Assembly (NCBI RefSeq): GCF_008932295.1 | Contig: NZ_WBWA01000001.1 | Location: 62,001 to 126,000, forward strand | Origin: Brucella tritici | Lineage (GTDB): Bacteria > Pseudomonadota > Alphaproteobacteria > Rhizobiales > Rhizobiaceae | Direction: 5' to 3' | DNA: 64,000 bases | Made by a program: the position numbers and the translations under genes | The notes under the pieces: generated by a model | Database searches by the model: none | Told to the model about the DNA's origin: nothing | Seen by the model: only the letters and a program-made list of their open reading frames with translations | Shown here: piece by piece, positions 18,840 through 28,681 of the stretch | Position numbering within the stretch: position 1 is the stretch's first letter | Layout of the letters: every line of letters starts with the position of its first letter

Positions 18840-20417
18840 ATGGAAACGGAATTGAACCCAAAGGACGATATCGTCCTCAAGCTTGAGGATGTTTCCAAGG
18901 TCTATTCGGGCATTGTCGCGGTTAAGCGAGCCAATCTTGAATTGCGCCGTGGTTCGGTCAATGTGCTTGTCGGCGAAAACGGAGCTGGCAAGTCAACGCT
19001 GATGAAAATCATCGCGGGCGTTGAGCGTCCGACCATGGGGAAGATCATTCTTGATGGCGAGGAAGTGTCATTCGACAGCCCCGCCGACGCGCAGAAGCGC
19101 GGCATTGCGATGATCTTTCAGGAACTCAACCTGTTTTCAAACATGACGGTGGCAGAGAACATCTTTGCCACGCGCGAAATTACACGCGGTATGCGCGGCA
19201 TTGATCACAAGGCGCAGGTCGTCAAGGCCAATGAATATCTCGACCGCCTTGACGCAGGTATCAGTGCAAGTTCGCTCGTTGCCGATCTGCCGATCGGTCA
19301 GCAGCAACTTGTCGAAATCGCCAAGGCTATTTCGCTCGATGCACGCATCGTCATCATGGATGAACCGACATCGGCCCTTTCTGCAGCCGAAGTCGACATT
19401 CTGTTCAAGGTGATCGCCGAGCTTAAAAAGAAGGGCGTGGCAATCGTCTATATTTCGCATCGTCTCGAAGAACTGATGCGGATTGGCGATTACATCACGG
19501 TTCTGCGTGACGGAAAAATCACCGGCCAGGAAGAGGTCAAAAATATCGATACGCAATGGATCGTGCGTTCGATGATCGGTTCCGATGCCAAGGATTTTGC
19601 CAAGCCTGTGACCCACAAAATCGGTGCAGAACGGTTTCGCGCTGAAAATATCACCCTGCCGCGTGCAACCGGTGGGCTTGCAGTTGATGACGTCTCCCTG
19701 ACTGTGCGTGCAGGCGAAGTTCTGGGCATTTATGGCCTTATGGGCGCCGGGCGTTCCGAGTTTTTCGAATGTGTGATGGGCCAGCATGGGCATTCCACCG
19801 GCCATATCTATATCGATGGCCAGGAAGTGAAGGAGCGCGATACGACCCGTCGCATCCGGCGTGGTCTTGCCCTCATACCGGAAGACCGCCAGCGCGAAGG
19901 TCTGGTACAGATTTTGTCGATTGCCAGCAATCTGACACTGGCAAGTCTCGACCGGCTGGCTCGCTTCTTCCACATCACGCCAAAGCGTGAAAAGCAGGCC
20001 ATTCAACAGGCAATCAAAGACCTTTCGATCAAGGCACCGAACCCCGAATTCGAAGTCACTTCGATGTCTGGCGGTAATCAGCAGAAGGTTGTCATCGGCA
20101 AGGCGCTGATGACCAACCCGAAAGTTCTTTTGATGGACGAGCCATCGCGCGGCATCGACGTGGGTGCAAAGGCCGATGTCTTTCGCACCATGCGCAGGCT
20201 TGCTGCCGAAGGTCTATCCATTCTTTTTTCAACCTCTGATCTGGAAGAAGTCATGGCGCTCTCTGATCGCATCGCGGTGCTCAGCAATGGGAAGCTGATT
20301 GCCATATTCGACCGCGATAAAGCGACGGAAGCCGACATTGTTGCCGCATCGGCCAAGGGCCACGGGCACACACATGACAACGACCACAACAAACAAACAA
20401 GGGAACTCGCGTCATGA
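18840..20417 (+). CDS. Ribose-type ABC transporter double ATP-binding protein (probable D-apiose importer)
   Basis: A 525-residue RbsA-type ATPase with two nucleotide-binding domains. Walker A GENGAGKS is at 45-52; [23 protein letters not shown], and in the second half [14 protein letters not shown] and LMDEPSRGID are present. The C-terminus carries an unusual short His/Asp-rich tail (GHGHTHDNDHN). A GGAG lies 9 nt before the start, and the gene overlaps the permease gene by ATGA, so the two are coupled. Confidence 0.92.
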   Translation: METELNPKDDIVLKLEDVSKVYSGIVAVKRANLELRRGSVNVLVGENGAGKSTLMKIIAGVERPTMGKIILDGEEVSFDSPADAQKRGIAMIFQELNLFSNMTVAENIFATREITRGMRGIDHKAQVVKANEYLDRLDAGISASSLVADLPIGQQQLVEIAKAISLDARIVIMDEPTSALSAAEVDILFKVIAELKKKGVAIVYISHRLEELMRIGDYITVLRDGKITGQEEVKNIDTQWIVRSMIGSDAKDFAKPVTHKIGAERFRAENITLPRATGGLAVDDVSLTVRAGEVLGIYGLMGAGRSEFFECVMGQHGHSTGHIYIDGQEVKERDTTRRIRRGLALIPEDRQREGLVQILSIASNLTLASLDRLARFFHITPKREKQAIQQAIKDLSIKAPNPEFEVTSMSGGNQQKVVIGKALMTNPKVLLMDEPSRGIDVGAKADVFRTMRRLAAEGLSILFSTSDLEEVMALSDRIAVLSNGKLIAIFDRDKATEADIVAASAKGHGHTHDNDHNKQTRELAS

Positions 20418-21481
20418 CAGCCAACACGACGACGGCCGCCACTGACTCAACCTTTAACAGCGGCTCGGCCCTGCTGACGCTGATGAAACTGAGAACCTTT
20501 ATCGCGCTTTTCGCGGTGTTTATCTTCTTCTCGTTCGCAGCACCGAACTTCCTTTCAGCCGCCAACCTGATCCTGATGTCGAAGCACGTTGCGCTTAATG
20601 CATTTCTTGCAATGGGCATGACCTTCGTCATTATCACAGGCGGCATCGACCTTTCCGTCGGCTCCATTGTCGGGCTTTGCGGCATGGTTGCCGGTGGTCT
20701 TCTGATCTACGGTATCGATCTTGGCATCGGCTATACGATCTATTTCAACATCATTGAAATCTCGCTGATCACATTGGCCGTTGGTGTCGCAGTCGGCTTC
20801 ATAAACGGGCTATTGATCACCAAACTGAATGTTGCGCCCTTCATTGCGACACTTGGCACGCTTTATGTAGCGCGTGGCCTGGCACTTCTGTCCTCGGACG
20901 GCCAGACCTTCCCGAACCTTGTAGGCCGCGAAGACCTGGGCACAACCGGCTTCGCCTTCCTCGGATCTGGCAGCATTCTCGGCCTTCCGGTCTCAATCTG
21001 GATTCTGATCGTCGTCGCATTGGCAGCAGCCTATATCGCGCGATACACACCACTTGGTCGCCAGATTTTTGCTGTCGGCGGCAATGAACGTGCGGCACGC
21101 ATGTCAGGTATCCGCGTCGACCGCGTAAAGATGTTCGTTTACATGTTTTCGGGCTTCTGTGCTGCGATCGCCGGGCTTATCATCTCGTCCGAACTAATGT
21201 CTTCGCATCCGGCAACCGGCAACTCGTTCGAGCTGAACGCCATTGCGGCAGCCGTCCTCGGCGGCACTTCGATGTCGGGCGGACGCGGCACCATTGGCGG
21301 CACAATCATCGGTGCATTCGTCATCGGTATTCTCTCCGATGGTCTGGTCATGATGGGCGTATCGTCCTTCTGGCAGATGGTCATCAAGGGCCTTGTCATC
21401 ATCATTGCCGTGGTGGTTGATCAGGCACAGCGCCGCCTCCAGCAGCGCGTTACACTCATGCAAATGGCAAAAGCAGGATAA
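20414..21481 (+). CDS. Ribose-type ABC transporter permease (probable D-apiose importer)
   Basis: A 355-residue RbsC-type inner-membrane permease with about ten hydrophobic segments and the family motifs GGIDLSVGSIVGL and GGTSMSGGRGT. It is translationally coupled to the ATPase gene and followed 11 bp later by the Gfo/Idh/MocA dehydrogenase gene, tying uptake to the first oxidation step. Confidence 0.92.
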   Translation: MTANTTTAATDSTFNSGSALLTLMKLRTFIALFAVFIFFSFAAPNFLSAANLILMSKHVALNAFLAMGMTFVIITGGIDLSVGSIVGLCGMVAGGLLIYGIDLGIGYTIYFNIIEISLITLAVGVAVGFINGLLITKLNVAPFIATLGTLYVARGLALLSSDGQTFPNLVGREDLGTTGFAFLGSGSILGLPVSIWILIVVALAAAYIARYTPLGRQIFAVGGNERAARMSGIRVDRVKMFVYMFSGFCAAIAGLIISSELMSSHPATGNSFELNAIAAAVLGGTSMSGGRGTIGGTIIGAFVIGILSDGLVMMGVSSFWQMVIKGLVIIIAVVVDQAQRRLQQRVTLMQMAKAG

Positions 21482-21492
21482 AGGCTCAGTCA

Positions 21493-22527
21493 ATGGCAGA
21501 ATTGAATGGCGCTCTGATCGGCTGCGGTTTCTTCGCAATCAACCAGATGCACGCATGGAATGACGTTTCGGGTGCCAAAATCGTGGCAATCTGCGACCGC
21601 GATCCTGAGCGGTTGAAGATTGTCGGCGACCAGTTTGGCATCGAACGCCGCTACACGGATGCGCAAGCGCTGTTTGCAGATGGCGGCATCGACTTTGTCG
21701 ATATCGCCACCACGGTTTCAAGCCATCGTGCTCTGGTGGAACTTGCTGCCGCCCACAAGGTGCCAGCAATCTGCCAGAAGCCTTTTGCCAAAACGCTTGA
21801 TGATGCCAAGGCCATGGTGAAGGTCTGCGATGAAGCAGGTATTCCGCTCATGGTGCATGAAAACTTCCGCTGGCAGACACCTATTCAGGCAGTGCGCAAG
21901 GCACTCGACAGTGGCGTCATCGGCACGCCGTTCTGGGGACGTTTCTCCTTCCGCTCGGGCTTCGACGTGTTTTCCGGCCAGCCATATCTTGCAGAAGGCG
22001 AACGCTTCATCATCGAAGATTTAGGCATTCATACGCTTGATATTGCACGCTTCATTCTGGGCGATGTGACCAGCCTTGTTGCACGCACAAAGCGTGTGAA
22101 CCCGAAGATCAAGGGTGAAGATGTAGCAACCATCCTCATGGACCATGAAAATGGTGCTACTTCCATTGTTGATGTAAGCTATGCCACCAAGCTCGAAACC
22201 GACCCTTTTCCGGAAACGCTCATCGAAATAGATGGCACTGAAGGTTCGATCCGGCTTTATCAGGGTTATCGCCTTGAAGTGATTACGCCGAACGGCACCA
22301 CGGTTTCCGACGTTTCGCCAAAACTGCTCTCATGGGCCTCACGTCCTTGGCACAATATTCAGGAAAGCGTTTTTGCCATTCAGCAGCATTGGGTGGACAA
22401 GCTGGAAACTCGCGAAGAAACCTCGACATCGGGTGCGGATAATCTCAAGACTTTCGCGCTCGTCGAAGCCGCCTACGACAGTGCCACAAGCGGCAATCGC
22501 GTCGACATTACGGCGTTGCTCAAATGA
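21493..22527 (+). CDS. apsD: Gfo/Idh/MocA oxidoreductase, probable D-apiose dehydrogenase ApsD
   Basis: A 344-residue NAD(P)-dependent dehydrogenase: an N-terminal Rossmann fold with ALIGCGFFA (7-15), the family lysine in CQKPFAK, and catalytic H180 in DLGIHTLDIARF. In the oxidative D-apiose pathway this family oxidises D-apiose to D-apionolactone. The adjacent, overlapping downstream gene fits the lactonase for the next step. Gfo/Idh/MocA members have very varied substrates, so the assignment rests on the locus. Confidence 0.82.
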   Translation: MAELNGALIGCGFFAINQMHAWNDVSGAKIVAICDRDPERLKIVGDQFGIERRYTDAQALFADGGIDFVDIATTVSSHRALVELAAAHKVPAICQKPFAKTLDDAKAMVKVCDEAGIPLMVHENFRWQTPIQAVRKALDSGVIGTPFWGRFSFRSGFDVFSGQPYLAEGERFIIEDLGIHTLDIARFILGDVTSLVARTKRVNPKIKGEDVATILMDHENGATSIVDVSYATKLETDPFPETLIEIDGTEGSIRLYQGYRLEVITPNGTTVSDVSPKLLSWASRPWHNIQESVFAIQQHWVDKLETREETSTSGADNLKTFALVEAAYDSATSGNRVDITALLK

Positions 22528-24353
22528 GCAACGTCGATCCTTTCCTACTCTATGGAACGCGAGAAGCCGAAGCTCAGCCAACGCATCTGAAAGCAGGCTT
22601 GCTTGGCCTGGATTTAAGCGACGGCAATCTCCGCACCATCACTTATGACGGCGTCGAAGTTTTGCGCGCGGTCTCCTATCTCGTGCGGGATCGAGACTGG
22701 GGAACCTACAACCCGGAAATCCATGATCTGAACGTCGAGCAAAACGGCAGCGGTTTCATCGTCACCTATCAGGCACGTTGCGAAGGCCCGGATGCGACCC
22801 AACTCACCATTAATGTTCGCATTCAGGCAGAGAGTGGCGGTACGCTCACTTTCGACGCCGTAGCGAATACAGCGACAGGCTTTGAAACCAACCGGTGCGG
22901 CTTTTGCATCCTGCATCCAATCGTCGGCGTTGCAGGTGCACCTGTAAGCGTCGAGCATGTTGACGGTAAACTCAACAAGGCCTGCCTGCCCGATCTGATC
23001 GAGCCATGGCAGCCTTTCAAAGACATGCGTGCGATCACCCATGAGGCCATGCCTGGCGTTACGGCCGAATGCCGCATGGAAGGCGATACGTTTGAGATGG
23101 AAGATCAGCGCAACTGGTCCGATGCATCTTACAAGACCTATGTACGTCCGCTGGCTTTGCCATGGCCTTACCAAATCGAAGCCGCCAAACCCCAACATCA
23201 GCGCGTCGTGCTCAACATTTCCGACACTCGCGCGGTGACACCAAATAACACCCGTTATGCGGAGCCGGTGAGCATCACGTTTGGTGACACAAGCGGCAGA
23301 ATGCCGAATATCGGCATTATCATCACACCGGAAGAAGCCAAAGCAAGCCTCGCCGCAATTGATCTGTTGCAGGAGATTGGTCCGCAGGATCTGTTATTTC
23401 ATTACGATCCACTGGCAGGGCACAAAGGTTCGACCTTTGCGGATTTTGCAGCCCTGGCTGCGAAGCATAACGGGCGCGTTTCGCTCGAAATTGCATTGCC
23501 TTGCGAGAAATCACTCATCGAAGAGACGACAGCAATCGCTTCAGACATGAAAGCGACTGGCTTTACCCCAGATGCGGTCATTGTTTCACCGGCTATAGAT
23601 CGGCAGTCAACACCACCCGGCAGTGAATGGCCACCCTGCCCGCCGCTTGAAGATGTTTATGCAGCAGCAAGAGCAGCCTTCACGAATGCGCGGCTTGGCG
23701 GCGGAATGCTGAGCTATTTCACCGAACTTAATCGCAAGCGCATTCCGGGCGAGCTTGTTGATTTCGTCACCCATTGCACCAATCCAATTGTTCATGCCGC
23801 TGATGATCTGAGCGTTATGCAAACACTGGAGGCGCTGCCGTTCATTACCCGTTCAGCGCGCGCGATCTACGGCGACAAGCCCTATCGCATCGGGCCATCG
23901 ACCATCCCCATGCGCCAGAACCCTTATGGCAGCAGAACGATGGAAAACCCGAATGGCAAGCGCATTGCGATGGCCAATCGTGATCCGCGCCATAATGGGA
24001 AGTTCGCGGAAAGCTTCGCATTGGCCTATGCCATATCAGTGCTAAATGCAGGCCTTGATCGTCTGACACTTTCGGCCTTGACTGGTCCGTTCGGGCTTAT
24101 TGCAGATGAAGGCGAACCAACGCCCGTAGGCGGAAAACGTCCGCTCTTCAATACGATAAAAGCTTTGGCCGGGCTGGCAGGAAAGAAATGGCAACAGCTT
24201 GTTTCGTCGCGGCCTAATCACGTTCTAGCCTTTGCGACAGAGCAAGAATTCTGGCTGGTGAACATCACTTCACAGCCTCAAACTGTGAGCATCGCTCAAT
24301 TTACCGAGATTGTTCTCAATCCCTATGCAGTTCAAAGCTTGAAACGCTGCTAG
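22524..24353 (+). CDS. apnL: Probable D-apionate lactonase ApnL
   Basis: A 609-residue cytoplasmic protein with no motif I recognise from common folds: a beta-rich N-terminal third (to about 210), a middle TIM-barrel-like region (about 250-520), and a small beta C-terminal domain. Its size, its ATGA overlap with the Gfo/Idh/MocA gene, and the complete set of apiose genes around it match ApnL, which hydrolyses D-apionolactone to D-apionate. No signal peptide is present. It is the last gene of the operon, ending before a hairpin at 24415-24444. Confidence 0.75.
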   Translation: MSNVDPFLLYGTREAEAQPTHLKAGLLGLDLSDGNLRTITYDGVEVLRAVSYLVRDRDWGTYNPEIHDLNVEQNGSGFIVTYQARCEGPDATQLTINVRIQAESGGTLTFDAVANTATGFETNRCGFCILHPIVGVAGAPVSVEHVDGKLNKACLPDLIEPWQPFKDMRAITHEAMPGVTAECRMEGDTFEMEDQRNWSDASYKTYVRPLALPWPYQIEAAKPQHQRVVLNISDTRAVTPNNTRYAEPVSITFGDTSGRMPNIGIIITPEEAKASLAAIDLLQEIGPQDLLFHYDPLAGHKGSTFADFAALAAKHNGRVSLEIALPCEKSLIEETTAIASDMKATGFTPDAVIVSPAIDRQSTPPGSEWPPCPPLEDVYAAARAAFTNARLGGGMLSYFTELNRKRIPGELVDFVTHCTNPIVHAADDLSVMQTLEALPFITRSARAIYGDKPYRIGPSTIPMRQNPYGSRTMENPNGKRIAMANRDPRHNGKFAESFALAYAISVLNAGLDRLTLSALTGPFGLIADEGEPTPVGGKRPLFNTIKALAGLAGKKWQQLVSSRPNHVLAFATEQEFWLVNITSQPQTVSIAQFTEIVLNPYAVQSLKRC

Positions 24354-24414
24354 TTTTTAATCAGGCTGACGTTTCGTTCTGATCAGGAGCGACCAGCGCC
24401 AGCTATAAAAACGA

Positions 24415-24444
24415 TATGCCCGTCAGCAAGAACTGACGGGCATA
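24415..24444. terminator. Hairpin terminator between convergent apnL and guaA
   Basis: TATGCCCGTCAG (24415-24426), loop CAAGAA, CTGACGGGCATA (24433-24444) form a perfect 12-bp stem. Reading the minus strand it is followed by TCGTTTTTATAG, making it a good Rho-independent terminator for guaA; it may also stop apnL transcripts. Confidence 0.8.
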
Positions 24445-24500
24445 AATCGGAGGAGTTTTGAGCAGTTTAGATCAGATTTGGGTAACAGGCAGACGCCAAA

Positions 24501-26063
24501 TCATTCCCACTCGATCGTGCCGGGCGGCTTTGAAGTCACATCATAGACAACGCGATTGATGCCACGGACCTCATTGATGATGCGGGTTGCCGCATTGCCA
24601 AGGAAGTTCATGTCGTAGTGGTAGAAATCGGCCGTCATACCGTCCACCGAAGTCACGGCGCGCAGCGCACAGACGAATTCATAGGTACGACCGTCGCCCA
24701 TCACGCCTACGGTCTGAACCGGCAACAGAACGGCGAAAGCCTGCCAGATGGCATCGTAGAGGCCAGCCTTGCGGATTTCGTCCAAGTAGATGGCGTCGGC
24801 TTCGCGCAGGATTTCCAGTTTCTCGCGCGTAATACCGCCCGGACAGCGGATCGCAAGACCCGGTCCTGGGAACGGATGACGACCGATAAAGCTGTCCGGC
24901 AGGCCGAGTTCCTTGCCGAGCAGGCGTACTTCGTCCTTGAACAATTCGCGCAGCGGCTCAACGAGCTGCATCTTCATGCGCTCAGGCAAGCCACCCACAT
25001 TGTGGTGCGACTTGATCGTGACCGAAGGGCCGCCGGTGAACGAAACGCTTTCGATGACGTCCGGATAAAGCGTGCCCTGCACGAGGAAATCCGCGCCGCC
25101 TAGCTTCTTGGCTTCTTCTTCGAACACTTCGATAAAGAGGCGGCCGATCGTCTTACGCTTCTTTTCCGGATCGCTTTCGCCTTCCAGCTCGCCGATGAAA
25201 CGATCAGCAGCATCAACGAGAATGAGTGGCAGGTTGTAATGTTCGCGGAACATTTCAACGACCTGCTGAGCTTCGTTCTTGCGCATCAGCCCGTGGTCAA
25301 CGAGAATGCAGGTCAGCTGATCGCCAATAGCTTCATGCGCCAGAAGCGCCGCAACGGACGAATCCACGCCGCCGGAAAGCGCGCAGATAACCTTGCCACT
25401 ACCGACCTGTTTACGAATTGCTTCGACAGCTTGCTCGCGATAGGCACCCATCGTCCAACCCGGCTTTACGCCGACGATACGATGAACGAAATTCTGCAAC
25501 AGCTTGGCGCCATCCGGTGTATGCACGACTTCCGGGTGGAACTGTACGCCGTAATATTTGCGCTTCTCATCAGCGATAACTGCAAAAGGCGCGTTTGGCG
25601 AAGTACCGATAATGGTAAAACCATCGGGCAGCGATGTAACGCGATCACCATGGCTCATCCAGACCTGATGGCGGGTGCCCTTTGCCCATATGCCTTCGAA
25701 GAGAGGGCTATCTTCCTGTACATCCAGGAAAGCACGACCGAATTCGCGATCATGGCCACTTTCCACCTTACCACCCAGCTGGGCGCACATCGTCTGTTCG
25801 CCATAGCAGATGCCGAGGACCGGAATGCCTTCTTCGAAAACGGCCTGGGGCGCACGCGGCGACCCGATATCAGTCGTCGAATGAGGGCTGCCTGAAAGGA
25901 TGACACCTTTCGGCTTCAGCCGCTTGAAAGCCTCTTCCGCAGACTGGAAAGGGACGATTTCACAATAGACGTTGGCTTCGCGCACGCGACGCGCAATCAG
26001 CTGCGTAACCTGGCTGCCAAAGTCGATGATTAAGATTGTGTCGGGATGTGCCGTGGTGCTCAT
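24501..26063 (-). CDS. guaA: GMP synthase (glutamine-hydrolysing)
   Basis: A 520-residue enzyme converting XMP to GMP using glutamine and ATP. The class I amidotransferase domain shows the nucleophile cysteine in GICYGEQTM and the His/Glu pair in FHPEVVHTP. The ATP pyrophosphatase domain has the P-loop [11 protein letters not shown], and the C-terminus is the GMPS dimerisation domain ending TIEWE. The start at 26063 gives the normal family length and discards three extra residues. The guaB partner lies at 31325-32818. Confidence 0.96.
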   Translation of the reverse strand: MSTTAHPDTILIIDFGSQVTQLIARRVREANVYCEIVPFQSAEEAFKRLKPKGVILSGSPHSTTDIGSPRAPQAVFEEGIPVLGICYGEQTMCAQLGGKVESGHDREFGRAFLDVQEDSPLFEGIWAKGTRHQVWMSHGDRVTSLPDGFTIIGTSPNAPFAVIADEKRKYYGVQFHPEVVHTPDGAKLLQNFVHRIVGVKPGWTMGAYREQAVEAIRKQVGSGKVICALSGGVDSSVAALLAHEAIGDQLTCILVDHGLMRKNEAQQVVEMFREHYNLPLILVDAADRFIGELEGESDPEKKRKTIGRLFIEVFEEEAKKLGGADFLVQGTLYPDVIESVSFTGGPSVTIKSHHNVGGLPERMKMQLVEPLRELFKDEVRLLGKELGLPDSFIGRHPFPGPGLAIRCPGGITREKLEILREADAIYLDEIRKAGLYDAIWQAFAVLLPVQTVGVMGDGRTYEFVCALRAVTSVDGMTADFYHYDMNFLGNAATRIINEVRGINRVVYDVTSKPPGTIEWE

Positions 26064-26152
26064 GTGCAGCATCTATTTAAAAAGTGACCGGGATGCAATG
26101 CCTATATGGGTTATCGATGCCATGCTCAACAAGTGCGTTGCCAAAAATCGAC

Positions 26153-26803
26153 CTATACTGACATACCATAGTCAGGAGCCGACAAGAGGCCATCCGCGAT
26201 TGCAGCCTCCAGTCGCTCAACCGCATGGGCCAGTTTTTCATCGATAATGTGCAGATACTGTGTCCAGTCCCCGACATGCTGCAACTCGCTTGCACCATCG
26301 GAGATACCGCGAAGCCCAAAAAGCGAAACTCCTGCAAGCTGGCATGCGCGTAGACAGGCATAGGTTTCCATATCGACCATATCCGCATCAATCGCCGCAT
26401 AGGCTTTGCCGGAAACGATATTCGCACCTGTTGAAAGCGATGCGGCAGGGATTTCCGGTACGGAAACCGGAAGTTCGATCACATTGGGAAGATCGAGAAA
26501 AGGCGTCGCGCCTTTTTCAAACCCAAGCGGCGAAGCATCCATATCGCGATAGGAAACGGAAGATACCTGGAACACTTCCGCTTGCGATAGTCTGGCTGAG
26601 CCTGCAGAGCCGAGTGAAATCACAAGATCAGGCTTTTCTCCCGCGTGCATCAGAGCTGCAAGAGCATAGGCGAGATTGGCAGCCGCCTCGACCGGCCCTA
26701 CCCCGATCATGACCGGCGTGAAGAGCTTCGCCAGATGACGTCCATATTCGGCATCAACAGCCATAACGTAGAGCAGACGCTTTCCGGCGACGATCTTCAT
26801 CAT
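26153..26803 (-). CDS. 5'-methylthioadenosine/S-adenosylhomocysteine nucleosidase-like protein
   Basis: A 216-residue nucleoside phosphorylase-fold protein. VDMETYA carries the base and ribose-contacting Glu and GISDGA the catalytic Asp of MTA/SAH nucleosidases, which cleave adenine from methylthioadenosine and S-adenosylhomocysteine. The start overlaps the thioesterase stop (ATGA), so it is coupled to the upstream gene. It is slightly shorter than E. coli Pfs (232 aa) and divergent, so its nucleoside specificity is less certain. Confidence 0.8.
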   Translation of the reverse strand: MMKIVAGKRLLYVMAVDAEYGRHLAKLFTPVMIGVGPVEAAANLAYALAALMHAGEKPDLVISLGSAGSARLSQAEVFQVSSVSYRDMDASPLGFEKGATPFLDLPNVIELPVSVPEIPAASLSTGANIVSGKAYAAIDADMVDMETYACLRACQLAGVSLFGLRGISDGASELQHVGDWTQYLHIIDEKLAHAVERLEAAIADGLLSAPDYGMSV

Positions 26804-27255
26804 CCCTGCAGGCCTTTTCTGTCCTGCACGACCATCATTGTTCCAGTCATCGTTGCGATCAGGCGCACTTCCGTGTCGGTAACAGCAAACGCCTGCCCAT
26901 CACTAACCATGATGGTACGACCGGGCTTGGTAACCTCACCGCGAAAGAGGAACCGTTCCCCTTTGCCTGGAGCAAGCAGATTCACTTTAAATTCGATAGT
27001 CAGTACTGCCGCATCGGAAGGCATCAGCGTCAGCGCTGCATAGCCGCAGGCAGAATCGAGAGCGGCAGAAATCATGCCCGCATGCAAAATGCCATGCTGT
27101 TGTGTCAGCTCCTCACGAAACGGCATTTCAACTTCAACGATGCCAGGCTCACACCGTGTCAGTTCAGCGCCGATCAGCTTCATGGCCGCCTGCCGACCAA
27201 AGCTTTCCTCGACGCGCTCTTTAAAATCCGGTTCTGCTACACGATGCGCTGACAT
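26800..27255 (-). CDS. PaaI-type hotdog-fold thioesterase
   Basis: A 151-residue single hotdog domain of the PaaI/YbgC-like acyl-CoA thioesterase family, with the signature QHGILHAGMISAALDSACGYAA (broken: QHGILHAG then ALDSACGYAA) carrying the HG motif and catalytic acidic residue. GGGGGAG precedes the ATG at 27255. It is coupled to the nucleosidase gene and lies 13 bp after the rRNA methylase gene. The substrate is unknown. Confidence 0.85.
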   Translation of the reverse strand: MSAHRVAEPDFKERVEESFGRQAAMKLIGAELTRCEPGIVEVEMPFREELTQQHGILHAGMISAALDSACGYAALTLMPSDAAVLTIEFKVNLLAPGKGERFLFRGEVTKPGRTIMVSDGQAFAVTDTEVRLIATMTGTMMVVQDRKGLQG

Positions 27256-27268
27256 CGTCTCCCCCGCT

Positions 27269-28558
27269 TTATTTTGATCTTTGCAGAATGCTCACATAAA
27301 AACCGTCAGTGCCAGTGGACAATGGCGAAAATACCGCACCATGCGACGGAAATACCGGCTCCACTTCACCGGCATCGGCAACAATTGTGTTCCAGATCGC
27401 CTGTGGCGCAACTTCCGAAAAATCAGCGTTATCTGTGAGAAACCTCGCAACCTGTTGCGTGTTTTCTTCCGCAAATAGAGAACAGGTAACATAGGCAAGT
27501 CGCCCACCCGGTTTCACATAATGCTTGGCAGATTCCAGCACTTCCTTCTGGTCCTGAACGCGCCGCTCAAGCTGCTGGTCGTTCAGCCGCCATTTCGCAT
27601 CCGGGCGGCGGCGCCATGTGCCGGAACCCGTGCAAGGCGCATCAGTCAGAACGAGGTCCATCTGCCCTGTGAGCGGGTCGAGTGCATCGAGATTTCCATG
27701 GACCTGCGTATTGCGCACCCCTGCACGCTGCAGTCGCTCATGCATCGGCGATAACCGGGAGCGTTCCGCATCGTAGGCGTGGACTTGACCACTATTTTGC
27801 ATCGCAGCAGCCAGAGCCAATGTCTTGCCACCAGCGCCAGCACAATAGTCCAGCACTTGCTGGCCTGGTGTGGCACCAGCAAAGAGCGCGGCAAGCTGTG
27901 ATCCCAAATCCTGAACCTCGAACCAGCCGTCGAGAAAGGCCTGCTCGCCCTGCACATTCGGGTGGCGGCCAAGTGCTTCAATCGGCGGGATACGTAGCGC
28001 CTGCGCAAGGAACGGCGCGGGTGTAGCACCGGCTTTTTCAAGCGCTGCAAGTGTTTTTTCAGGCGTCGCCTTCAAACTGTTGACACGAAGATCGACTGGC
28101 GGTCGCGTTGCCAGCGCCCTGCCTTCCTCCACCCAGCGTGCGCCGAAAAGTTCCTCCAGCGACAATGCGCACCATTCGGGCACATCCGCCTGAACATGGG
28201 CAGGCGCTTCGGTGACATCCCTGCTTTTCCAAGCAATACGACGCGGCTGCTCCAGCACTTCCGGCGCAAACTTGTCTCCATCGAGAGCAGCGTCGATGGC
28301 CGCAATATCCATGCCGCCGTCGGCCAATAGTGCGCCAAAAGCCAGAGCGCGTGCGTCATCGGCATCCATTCGCCATGCGATGGATAATTTGCGGCGCAGT
28401 GCATCATAGACAATGTTGCCGATCACAGCGCGATCACCCGCGCCTGCGAAACGATGGGAAGCGCCCCAATCCTTCAACACATCAGAAGCCGGGCGTGTGC
28501 CCGCTTCAATCTGATCCAATACCTCGATAGCCGCCTGCAGGCGTCCGCCAAGCCGCAT
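27269..28558 (-). CDS. RsmB-family RNA (cytosine-C5) methyltransferase
   Basis: A 429-residue protein with an N-terminal NusB-like helical region and a C-terminal SAM-dependent methyltransferase domain. Motif IV (LTDAPCTGSGTWRRRPD) and the catalytic TCS motif (YVTCSLFAEEN) are present, as in 16S rRNA m5C methyltransferases RsmB/RsmF. The start at 28558 is chosen because GAGAAGGAGACACA precedes it and it matches homologue length. It heads the three-gene minus-strand cluster with the thioesterase and nucleosidase. Confidence 0.88.
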   Translation of the reverse strand: MRLGGRLQAAIEVLDQIEAGTRPASDVLKDWGASHRFAGAGDRAVIGNIVYDALRRKLSIAWRMDADDARALAFGALLADGGMDIAAIDAALDGDKFAPEVLEQPRRIAWKSRDVTEAPAHVQADVPEWCALSLEELFGARWVEEGRALATRPPVDLRVNSLKATPEKTLAALEKAGATPAPFLAQALRIPPIEALGRHPNVQGEQAFLDGWFEVQDLGSQLAALFAGATPGQQVLDYCAGAGGKTLALAAAMQNSGQVHAYDAERSRLSPMHERLQRAGVRNTQVHGNLDALDPLTGQMDLVLTDAPCTGSGTWRRRPDAKWRLNDQQLERRVQDQKEVLESAKHYVKPGGRLAYVTCSLFAEENTQQVARFLTDNADFSEVAPQAIWNTIVADAGEVEPVFPSHGAVFSPLSTGTDGFYVSILQRSK

Positions 28559-28629
28559 TGTGTCTCCTTCTCGAATGCCTGCTCGGGCATAGCCTTCCTT
28601 GCAGGGAAAAGGCAATCGGCAAATCAAAA

Positions 28630-28656
28630 CAAAAAGCCGGAGCGATGAGCTCCGGC
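28630..28656 (-). terminator. Rho-independent terminator of katA
   Basis: GCCGGAGC (28636-28643), loop GATGA, GCTCCGGC (28649-28656) form a perfect 8-bp GC stem; on the minus strand it runs into TTTTTGTTTTGATTT. It lies 25 bp past the katA stop. Confidence 0.88.
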
Positions 28657-28681
28657 CTTCCTTCCATCTTATAAAGACGGT